Shown here: positions 59,601 to 64,000 of the stretch, piece by piece
Numbering within the stretch: position 1 is the stretch's first letter
Layout: each line of letters begins with the position of its first letter
Assembly (NCBI GenBank): GCA_933228675.1
Contig: OW121744.1
Location: forward strand, 19,425,978 to 19,489,977
DNA length: 64,000 bases
Direction: 5' to 3'
DNA from: Stomorhina lunata
Lineage: Eukaryota > Arthropoda > Insecta > Diptera > Rhiniidae
Notes under the pieces: generated by a model
What the model saw: only the letters and a program-made list of their open reading frames with translations
The model's database searches: none
What the model was told of the DNA's origin: nothing
Made by a program: the position numbers and the translations under genes

Positions 59601-61316
59601 CCAACAAGAGTAAAACGTTCACTTTCACAATCACCGCAATCTCCACACACTCCTCCACCACCACCACCCACCTCAGCTTCAACCACCTTAAACAGTCGAA
59701 CCAGTCGAGCTTCTTCCACCAACCAAAATCCCTACCGAACACATTCACAAACCGAAGAAGAGACCATGAGCAATCATAGCGAATCTACAGAGGTAACTGG
59801 AATTTCCGGCACAATGACCAATTCAGAGTTTGGTGGAACTATAGATAAAAACTATCCAAACTCGAAAGAAAGCAAACCTATAAAATCCTTAGAGAAGCCA
59901 CAAACAGAAAATTCCAACTCGGCAAAGGAAAACCTGAAAACGGAAAAGACTGAAGCCCAGCAAACGGCTAAAAAGCTCAATGATGAGGATTATGGTGCCA
60001 TATTTAATACACACATTAATGGCTTGAGAAATGACTATAGTTTGAATAAATATTTGAACCGAAGAAAGTCTCAAGAACATATTGAAGTCGAGCCCGTCGA
60101 GGGAGTTAGTAACACAGACAAGCATTTGGAACTGCAAATGGAAAACAATAATAATTTGAAAAATACCGCCGAAATAGATCCTAATAAATTAGATGTGGTC
60201 TCATTAAGTTCAAGATCAAATCGATCAAGCAGCCGTTTGTCGGATCGTACTAAAGAAATGTATCGTAATGCAGGAGTTCCAGTGGGTATAGCCTATCCTC
60301 AGCGTAATAATTCCAATAGTAATAATAGTAATAGCAATACAAACACTAGCAATAACAATACCAACCCCGTAACTCCCACTCCTCCTGCCAATAATGTACA
60401 AACTGTTTACAGATGTGAAATAGAACCGGTACAGTTAACCCATGGCATGCAAATAGCCATGGGCCTCAAAGATCGCCCCAAAAAAGCTAAGGATATCAAA
60501 AATGCCTGGAAAAAGTTTGTAAGCATGGCTGCCTCGAAATTTAGTCCTACCCAAAGTCCCGCTCCGCCCTTTGATAAGAAATCCACTTCACTTTTGGAAG
60601 TACTCGAAAGGGATGAGGGTATATCTTCCTTAATAGAGGATCACCCTCAAGTGTCCACACCGAAAAGTTCTTACTCAGCACCTGCTTCGCAAAATTACTA
60701 TGAACAAAGATTTGGTCCACGTACCCAAGAAATGGATAGCGGCTATATGAGTGCGGATTCGGGTGAGGCTCACAAAAGAACCTATTACGATCGTTATAAC
60801 TTTAAAATGATGTCAGAGCGTGATCATATTATAAGAGTCAGCACCATAGAGGATAATTCGGACGGAGATAGCACTTTGACGGATAGACACAAGGGTCAAG
60901 AGGCCTCGGCTAGAAGGGGTACAATTCTAGATACTAATCGTTTTGAGGATTTCGAGCATATCAATGAGCAGCAACAGAGTCAAAAACTACAATATCCCGT
61001 GGTAACAAATAATATAGAGGTTGTGGAGGGTAATGGCGAAGAAGAAGATACAAGCGACAATGACTCCGATAGGACCTTGACGCGATCCAATACACAAAGA
61101 AGATCTTCGAGCCAATCGTTATCGTCATCAACATCATTTACCTCTGATGAAGATAACAATGAAGATGAGGAGGAGGAAGAGCAGGCAACTACAATTTATG
61201 GTTCTTCCGAGACTGATGGGGAGACAACGGTGGACGATATGTGGGAATCGGGAGCTGAAAGTGTGGAAACACATTCGGTATTGTATAGGAATATAAGAAA
61301 ATCTCTGGAGAGATGA
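38171..61316 (+). CDS. Single-pass membrane protein, probable shavenoid; nine coding exons, 1,920 aa
   Basis: The exons join in frame at 38171-38606, 42199-42399, 52801-52911, 52987-53120, 53719-53824, 56360-56440, 56504-56997, 57054-57353 and 57417-61316. Predicted layout: signal peptide (cleavage near A27/Q28); extracellular part to about residue 382 with ten cysteines after the signal and N-glycosylation sites at N39, N85, N324 and N357; one membrane helix at about 383-405, followed by a KKRK stop-transfer cluster; and a cytoplasmic tail of about 1,500 residues. The tail is Ser/Pro/Asn-rich with polyproline runs near 767, 1281 and 1367, a C-x2-C-x4-C-x6-C cluster at 681-696, an Asn/Ser run at 1585-1611, and an acidic C-terminus ending NIRKSLER. 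This layout fits insect shavenoid (sha, kojak), which acts at the apical membrane in actin-based denticle and hair formation. The name rests on recall of architecture, not an alignment. Coding sequence is intact despite introns of 3.6, 10.4 and 2.5 kb packed with satellite. Confidence 0.72.
38665..42030. repeat. Palindromic A/T satellite in coding intron 1, TATCGA-linker 31-bp block
   Basis: Diverged ends flank a homogenised core at about 39660-41370 of some 54 units of 31 bp (TTTTTCTATAGAAAAA joined to TATTTCTATCGA). Within the core I see only one single-base change (near 40742), one truncated unit (near 40300) and a disrupted unit at 41350. Further units with CTTTTT and CCATAG variants follow to 42000. 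Lies wholly within the 3.6 kb intron. Confidence 0.97.
42199..42399 (+). CDS. Coding exon 2 (residues 146-213): Ser/Thr-rich spacer then CxCxC motif
   Basis: Acceptor CACTTCAG|GT; the split Gly codon is completed in frame. Encodes a Gly/Ser and Ala/Thr-rich stretch followed by ESCQCHCLPYLNTYRED and GICVDDIH. The donor CACG|GTAAGT leaves phase 1. The cysteine-rich end probably starts the folded ectodomain module. Confidence 0.87.
42400..43421. other. Intron 2, 5' part: non-satellite sequence with dispersed-motif copy 4
   Basis: Intronic A/T-rich sequence. A slightly diverged copy of the dispersed motif (TTTAAGTCTTTTGATTTG) is at 42570-42590. Degenerate satellite-like sequence lies at 43075-43270. 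Confidence 0.6.
42563..42590 (+). repeat. Dispersed motif, copy 4 (one mismatch in core)
   Basis: GCTGTTTAAGTCTTTTGATT shares the TTAAGTCTTTTG core with the other copies but lacks the C before TTAAG. Confidence 0.45.
43422..44130 (+). repeat. 709-bp tandem duplication, copy 1
   Basis: Runs from TTTGCTTAATTTTTATATTT to GGCTTGAGTTCATTTAACTT. The following 710 bp (44133-44842) repeat it; the only difference I found is one extra T in a poly-T run near 44515. Half of the unit is ordinary intron sequence, half degenerate satellite. Confidence 0.95.
44133..44842 (+). repeat. 710-bp tandem duplication, copy 2
   Basis: Near-identical to 43422-44130, spaced by two bases. Such identity means either a very recent duplication or an assembly artefact. 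Confidence 0.95.
44843..45060. other. Intron 2 island with A-box-like GGCTCAGTGG and a segment shared with 46.83 kb
   Basis: 44912-44921 reads GGCTCAGTGG, a good pol III A-box match, and about 15 bp later TTTCTGTCCCGCCACAGGAC starts a segment of about 30 bp (through CATCAGCAC) that reappears on the opposite strand near 46826-46858. This may be part of a short interspersed element; no complete tRNA fold is present. Confidence 0.35.
45061..46199. repeat. Palindromic A/T satellite in intron 2, TATCGAAAATTTTTC variant
   Basis: Diverged units with the phrases TACAGAAAAAATTTTATA and TTCAGAAAAAATTTGAACA. A higher-order segment (CTTCA.. GAACATAAAATTT .. TTTATACT.. GAAAATTTTTATCGAAAA) recurs at about 45310-45510 and 45985-46200. 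It is interrupted at 46200 by the inverted repeat. Confidence 0.9.
46200..46462. repeat. Perfect 111-bp inverted repeat with 41-bp loop and B-box-like motif
   Basis: Arms 46200-46310 and 46352-46462 are exact reverse complements by my reading. The left arm contains GTGGGTTCGAGTCGGG, which differs from the pol III B-box GGTTCGANTCC at one position. The element abuts satellite on the left. A third copy of one arm plus the loop is at 46874-46999. Probably a foldback rearrangement of a short interspersed element. Confidence 0.9.
46463..46873. other. Intron 2 sequence between copies of the inverted-repeat element
   Basis: A/T-rich with a more balanced segment (46795-46870) that includes CAGCACACTG-like sequence matching, inverted, the segment at 44930-44960. 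It may be the body of the same interspersed element as the flanking copies. Confidence 0.4.
46874..46999 (-). repeat. Third copy of the B-box-containing element arm plus loop
   Basis: Reverse complement of 46229-46351 plus a few bases. It ends exactly where satellite resumes (CAACATAAAATTTTTC), so element and satellite share a boundary. Confidence 0.9.
47000..48240. repeat. Palindromic A/T satellite in intron 2, diverged
   Basis: Units with GATATAAAATTTTTTC and TATATAAAATTTTTTC linkers, most of them degenerate; a small GAGATAAAATTTTTTC subgroup at 47850-47945 is better conserved. Confidence 0.9.
48241..49525. other. Intron 2 island with dispersed-motif copy 5
   Basis: Non-satellite A/T-rich intron. 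The minus-strand frame 48679-48960 is Lys/Phe-rich with no family signature. Motif copy 5 is at 49411-49437. Confidence 0.6.
49411..49437 (-). repeat. Dispersed motif GTGTCTTAAGTCTTTTG, copy 5
   Basis: On the minus strand it reads TTTGTGTCTTAAGTCTTTTG, identical to copy 1 across these 20 bases although 43 kb away. Confidence 0.65.
49526..52145. repeat. Palindromic A/T satellite in intron 2, CAATATG-linker 31-bp homogenised block
   Basis: About 40 units of 31 bp between 49600 and 50845 are virtually identical and use the same CAATATG-linked monomer as 23300-24350. Downstream units shift to CATTATG, then CGTTATA linkers and become irregular, which looks like a gradient from young to old repeats. 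Confidence 0.97.
52146..52800. other. Intron 2, 3' end: non-satellite
   Basis: A/T-rich intron leading to the pyrimidine tract TTTATTTTTTTCAG at the exon 3 acceptor. The minus-strand frame 52336-52554 is not supported as coding. Confidence 0.6.
52801..52911 (+). CDS. Coding exon 3 (residues 213-250): ectodomain
   Basis: Completes a split Glu codon and encodes ECTLSPFVSGSSSEKIPFV then LPLRGQIIYPSREISFA, a beta-strand-like hydrophobic/charged alternation. The donor GCAG|GTAAGT leaves phase 1. One cysteine, C214. Confidence 0.9.
52987..53120 (+). CDS. Coding exon 4 (residues 250-294): ectodomain
   Basis: Follows a 75-bp intron (acceptor ATTTCCAG). Encodes DIRTPVCAVTGAQYLTINGW and the acidic-aromatic continuation ending GRTFLQ. 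Donor TTGCAG|GTAAGT in phase 0. Composition is that of a folded domain, the best-conserved-looking part of the protein. Confidence 0.9.
53121..53718. other. Intron 4 (598 bp) with dispersed-motif copy 6, no satellite
   Basis: A/T-rich intron without the 31-bp satellite. GTGCCTTAAGTCTTTCGTTT at 53532-53551 is a copy of the dispersed motif with two differences in its flanks. Confidence 0.7.
53532..53551 (+). repeat. Dispersed motif, copy 6
   Basis: Retains the exact CTTAAGTCTTT core. Confidence 0.55.
53719..53824 (+). CDS. Coding exon 5 (residues 295-330): ectodomain
   Basis: Encodes WLGEADLRHKMQGRLIVVHL, then a cysteine (C316) and an N-glycosylation site at N324. Acceptor TTTTCCAG, donor AAAG|GTAATT, phase 1. 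Confidence 0.9.
53880..56335. repeat. Palindromic A/T satellite in intron 5, CACTAAA/CGCTAAA-linker subfamily
   Basis: Units of about 28-31 bp with TTTTTCTATAGAAAATTTTT cores joined by CACTAAAAA or CGCTAAAAA; best conserved at about 54890-55300. A higher-order segment of about 324 bp, starting near TTTGCAAGAAATACATTTTT, is duplicated at about 55414-55680 and 55738-56000. Confidence 0.95.
56360..56440 (+). CDS. Coding exon 6 (residues 330-357): last ectodomain cysteine
   Basis: Encodes DQLKVPKNVFSPCVAFRVNG and SPVKYAN. Acceptor TTATTCAAG, donor CCAATA|GTAAGT, phase 1. Its cysteine is the tenth after the signal peptide. Confidence 0.88.
56504..56997 (+). CDS. Coding exon 7 (residues 357-521): membrane helix and start of cytoplasmic tail
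   Basis: Encodes N357-V-S, a Thr-rich stem, the helix at about 383-405 (VIAVCSLLLGLIYVSSVFLY), then HMKKRK and a Ser-rich basic region. A 63-bp intron precedes it. Donor CAAAAG|GTATTT, phase 0; without splicing, the frame ends at 57013. Confidence 0.92.
57054..57353 (+). CDS. Coding exon 8 (residues 522-621): cytoplasmic tail
   Basis: After a 56-bp intron. Encodes Met/Gln/His/Asn-rich sequence and a conserved-looking segment ENVAIIEDLMTEEKLESLRA followed by KKLYFNPAYFEPHLLA. Donor TTGGCG|GTAAGT, phase 0. Confidence 0.92.
57417..61316 (+). CDS. Coding exon 9 (residues 622-1920): long cytoplasmic tail to stop
   Basis: Single exon of 3.9 kb. It begins QPPPAALEFLQKIREVIAIA, contains a Cys cluster at 681/684/689/696 and a second at 1242/1244/1246, polyproline runs, a moderately conserved-looking basic patch near KDRPKKAKDIKNAWKKFVSM and an acidic end before VLYRNIRKSLER and TGA. 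Mostly predicted disordered; polyproline runs may bind SH3, WW or EVH1 domains (inference). Confidence 0.93.
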   Translation, partial: QPPPAALEFLQKIREVIAIAKYKMSMKRYQPSLTQIPEEGPARSNTPSVYGSQLHTPSECQGCVSNRCTGHVKNCGDKRNSIEKWLETVQSTDGNSNSQQQGNREGTGNDKERHSPNSKGSNKTSESPSSTAAAGLSKRLSAPKQRPPPPPTQKPAMLANPRNPLNKHNSAEEEDLQYIVQADRNSSGSYQKPRNSINIPIASPQKFDAYSALAASAHMFGFAETGGEIYNNPKFTLHDSPAASLRSRNSSQYSKNSRQRLDVLDHYAGVSTPTSLSSTERQHYNMLRSMEQMNDHLDTGTLERLHREYTATLRSNSSFHLDIPTPDYDSTMEKKIKDIYNNTQSSGPSVPTPDYSSLSRKSLKQYQPDSPIYRRKSPQYLIVDYETDSLERIEATKRKSSQSSSSPSSDVSSQLSPSLSTALPLEEEMEISHTVFQGDGFHTKSLGSQKKNPIRTLNSSALKKDVAARIKYDTPFLGSMTIEVEHEPPSDLERSTDSDQYEPDTLDRKPKKQSFCDFNAWSSNMEIPRTADNTNSPAQSLPDMSKRPTKVSPQNSFKLKPNDATENLGPKRQISRDSAYESQVELRRPCGHATMQEDASTKVSNLRDIYQSLLVRQNSDCSCKCGGQATSMFLQEKLEDLDDKGRILTLEAKHSRRQRNIKPPSPPPMVEISNESSNKCTIKISTPKASRINVMADKRPTEYVEPRVHQKPLKEERTGSERSLNSTPPTRVKRSLSQSPQSPHTPPPPPPTSASTTLNSRTSRASSTNQNPYRTHSQTEEETMSNHSESTEVTGISGTMTNSEFGGTIDKNYPNSKESKPIKSLEKPQTENSNSAKENLKTEKTEAQQTAKKLNDEDYGAIFNTHINGLRNDYSLNKYLNRRKSQEHIEVEPVEGVSNTDKHLELQMENNNNLKNTAEIDPNKLDVVSLSSRSNRSSSRLSDRTKEMYRNAGVPVGIAYPQRNNSNSNNSNSNTNTSNNNTNPVTPTPPANNVQTVYRCEIEPVQLTHGMQIAMGLKDRPKKAKDIKNAWKKFVSMAASKFSPTQSPAPPFDKKSTSLLEVLERDEGISSLIEDHPQVSTPKSSYSAPASQNYYEQRFGPRTQEMDSGYMSADSGEAHKRTYYDRYNFKMMSERDHIIRVSTIEDNSDGDSTLTDRHKGQEASARRGTILDTNRFEDFEHINEQQQSQKLQYPVVTNNIEVVEGNGEEEDTSDNDSDRTLTRSNTQRRSSSQSLSSSTSFTSDEDNNEDEEEEEQATTIYGSSETDGETTVDDMWESGAESVETHSVLYRNIRKSLER

Positions 61317-61430
61317 AAGTAATTGTTAAAAAATAATTAAGTTTAAATTAGAAAAAATTAAGATTTTTAGGGAAAATGTAAAAGGATGGGATTAGAAAGT
61401 TAATAATTTAAAATTTTTAGTAATTAAGAC
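61317..61430 (+). other. 3' UTR start, non-satellite
   Basis: About 110 nt follow the stop before satellite begins. No canonical AATAAA lies here, so the 3' UTR probably continues into the repeat array, where AATAAA first appears near 61816. Confidence 0.5.
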
Positions 61431-63328
61431 GAAATTTTTATAGAGTAGAAATTTTCGACGAATTTTTCTATAGAAACAAAAAATTTCAACAAAATTTTCT
61501 AAAGAAAGAAAAAATTTCAACAAAATTTTCTAAAGAAATAGAAAATTTCGACGAAATTTTTTTAAGAAAAAGAAAATTTCGACGAAATTTTTTTAAGAAA
61601 TAGAAAATTTCGACAGAGTTTTCTAAAGAAATAGAAAATTTCGACGAAGTTTTCTAAAGAAATAGAAAATTTCGACGAAATTTTCTAATGAAATAGAAAA
61701 TTTCGACGAAATTTTCTAATGAAATAGAAAATTTAGACGAAATTTTCTAATGAAATAGAAAATTTAGACGAAATTTTCTAATGAAATAGAAAATTTCGAC
61801 GAAATTTTCTAATGAAATAAAAAATTTCGACGAAATTTTCTAATGAAATAGAAATTTTCGACGAAATTTTGTATAGAAATAGAAATTTTCGACGAAATTT
61901 TGTATAGAAATAGAGATTTTCGACGAAATTTTTTATAGAAATAGAAATTTTCGACGAAATTTTTTATAGAAATAGAAATTTTCGACGAAATTTTCTATAG
62001 AAATAGAAAATTTCGACGAAATTTTCTAATGAAATAGAAAATTTCGACGAAATTTTGTATAGAAATAGAAGTTTTCGACGAAATTTTGTATAGAAATAGA
62101 GATTTTCGACGAAATTTTTTATAGAAATAGAAATTTTCGACGAAATTTTTTATAGAAATAGAAATTTTCGACGAAATTTTCTATAGAAATGGAAATTTTC
62201 GACGAAATTTTCTATAGAAATTTTCGTCGAAATTTTCTATTAAAATAGAATTTTTGACGAAATTTTCGACGAAATTTTCTATAGAAATAGAAATTTTCGA
62301 CGAAATTTTCTACAGAAATAGAAATTTTCGTCAAAATTTTTTATAGAAATAGAAATTTCTTTAGAAATAAAAATTTTCTATAGAAATATAAATTTTCGAT
62401 GAAATTTTTTATAGAAATAGAAATTTTCGAAGAAATTTTCTATAGAAATAGAAACTTTCGATGAAATTTTCTATAGAAATGGAAACTTTCGATGAAATTT
62501 TTTATAGAAATATAAATTTTGTATAGAAGTAGAAATTTTCGACGAAATGTTCTATAGGAATAGAAATTTTCGACGAAATTTTCTATGGAAATTGAAATTT
62601 TCTATAGAAATAGAAATTTTCGACGAAATTTTCTATAGAAATAGAAATCTTCAACGAAATTTTCTGTGGAAATAGAAATTTTCGACGAAATTTTCTATAG
62701 AAATAGAAATTTTCTATAGAAATTTTTTATAGAAGTAAAAATTTTGGACGAAATTTTCTATAGAAACATAAATTTTCTATAGAAATCGACGAAATTTTTT
62801 ATAGAAATATTAATTTTCAACGAAATTTTCTATAAAAATAAAAATTTTATACGAAATTTTCTATAGAAATAGAAATTTTCAAAGGAAATCAAGTTTTTCG
62901 ACGAAATTTGGACAATATTTTTGGTAGAACAAGAAACTTTGGACAAACTTTTTTATAGAAATAAAAAATTTTGTGTAAAAACGAAATTTTCTGTGGAAAT
63001 AGAAATTTTCGACGAAATTTTCTATAGAAATAGAAATTTTCTATAAAAATAGAAATTTTCTATAGAAATTTTTTATAGAAGTAAAAATTTTGGACGAAAT
63101 TTTCTATAGAAATATAAACTTTCTATAGAAATCGACGAAATTTTTTATAGAAATATTAATTTTCAACGAAATTTTCTATAAAAATAAAAATTTTATACGA
63201 AATTTTCTATAGAAATAGAAATTTTCAAAGGAAATCAAGTTTTTCGACGAAATTTGGATAATATTTTTGGTAGAACAAGAAACTTTGGACAAACTTTTTT
63301 ATAGAAATAAAAAATTTTGTGTAAAAAA
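61431..63328. repeat. Palindromic A/T satellite downstream of the stop, GACG-linker 31-bp subfamily, with 346-bp higher-order repeat
   Basis: Units of about 31 bp such as TTTTCTATAGAAATAGAAA joined to TTTTCGACGAAA. Segment copies lie at about 61880-62010 and 62040-62170. At the right end a complex segment of about 346 bp (including AAGGAAATCAAGTTTTTCGA and GGTAGAACAAGAAACTTTGG) occurs at about 62640-62980 and again at about 62981-63328. Part of this may be transcribed as 3' UTR. Confidence 0.95.
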
Positions 63329-64000
63329 ATTGTTTGGCAAGAATAATTTGGCATAATTCTAACCATTTTTGAAAGGCTATATTTTATTTAAGAAGTGCAA
63401 TATATATTTGTGCAATATATTTTCAAAAAGTAATTTAATAATAGTAAATTATGTTAAGTTACACTATGCAACAGAAAAATATACACGTTCAAAAATTTTG
63501 GACAAAGAATTAAAAAAAAAAATTATTTTGTTGTACAGTGTTTTTGATATATGTATGTATAGTAAACTTTATACATATGTATAGTAAACTTTAGCTAATT
63601 ATCTATATTTAAGTGACAAATGTGATATTTTTTCCGTTGTCTTAAGGCCGGAAATGTGCAATCTCTTAGTTTTTTAAATCAAAAGCAATTTATTATTAAT
63701 TTAAATAATTTAAACTTTTAAAAAACTTTAATTAATTTTAAGTAATTTAATATAATTTATTATACTTATCAAGATTTTTTTAAAATTTAGTCATAATAAT
63801 GGGACAGCTATGTATTCCAAATAGCCGAATATCTTTATTAGAACCTAAAGATTTTGTTAAAAAATCAGAATATATTTAATCATTTGCAAATAATTTAAAT
63901 TATTTAAGTATGTATTTATTTAAAATATTTTAAGTAGTTAAATTAATTTATTTGTGTTTTATAAATAATAGTAAATATTATTGTAATAATGTAATAAATT
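63329..64000. other. 3' flank, A/T-rich, no gene seen
   Basis: Contains a 17-bp direct repeat (ATGTATAGTAAACTTTA) near 63552 and 63577. The small frame at 63369-63584 is not supported. Poly(A) site not identifiable. Confidence 0.55.

Noticed and set aside
57031..60137. Minus-strand open frames opposite exons 8 and 9
   Set aside because: Antisense shadows of a long coding exon with biased codon use.

Overview
The window looks like nuclear DNA of a higher fly (Diptera, probably a calyptrate such as a blowfly; this is inference). The evidence is very high A+T, short 56-75 bp introns beside very long ones, GTAAGT-type donors with pyrimidine-CAG acceptors, a decayed mariner transposase, and interspersed repeats of a kind common in flies. 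There is no sign of prokaryotic organisation.

The window holds one convincing protein-coding gene, on the + strand. Nine coding exons between 38171 and 61316 join in frame at every junction to give a predicted 1,920-residue single-pass membrane protein. It has a signal peptide, a roughly 355-residue lumenal or extracellular part with ten cysteines, one membrane segment near residues 383-405, and a roughly 1,500-residue low-complexity, Ser- and Pro-rich cytoplasmic tail. I tentatively identify it as shavenoid (sha, also called kojak), the insect gene needed for denticle and hair formation. The exon structure is much more secure than the name. A 5' UTR exon is supported at 37860-38170. A more speculative upstream UTR exon (donor at 12385/12386) and an Inr-like site near 7496 would make the first intron 25-30 kb.

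The rest is mostly repeats. About 36 kb (my rough tally) is one diverged satellite family with units of about 28-32 bp, most often 31 bp. Its constant part is an A/T palindrome around CTATAG, joined by a variable 6-9 bp linker such as CGATATA, CAATATG, CAAAATA, TATCGA, GGCTTA, CGATGT, CACTAAA or GACG. It fills 1-37.7 kb in blocks, every coding-region intron over 2 kb, and the region just past the stop codon, but leaves exons and short introns clean. Several blocks are strongly homogenised: 39.66-41.37 kb, 49.6-50.85 kb, 23.3-24.35 kb and 21.0-21.7 kb.

Between the blocks lie ordinary A/T-rich islands. They carry a 12-bp satellite in two arrays of opposite orientation (28.65-29.53 and 33.56-33.97 kb), two oppositely oriented copies of a roughly 0.75 kb interspersed element with a terminal hairpin (12.47-13.22 and 29.70-30.48 kb), a 262-bp MITE-like element with 39-bp terminal inverted repeats (31.40-31.66 kb), and a mariner transposase remnant (10.83-11.05 kb). 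They also carry a near-perfect 709-bp tandem duplication (43.42-44.84 kb), a perfect 111-bp inverted repeat with a pol III B-box-like motif (46.20-46.46 kb) plus a third copy, and a short motif, GTGTCTTAAGTCTTTTG, recurring at six dispersed sites.

The most unusual aspect is how much self-complementary satellite a single gene appears to carry in its introns while its splice sites and reading frame stay intact. I found no evidence of a second protein gene, a CRISPR array, rRNA or a complete tRNA.
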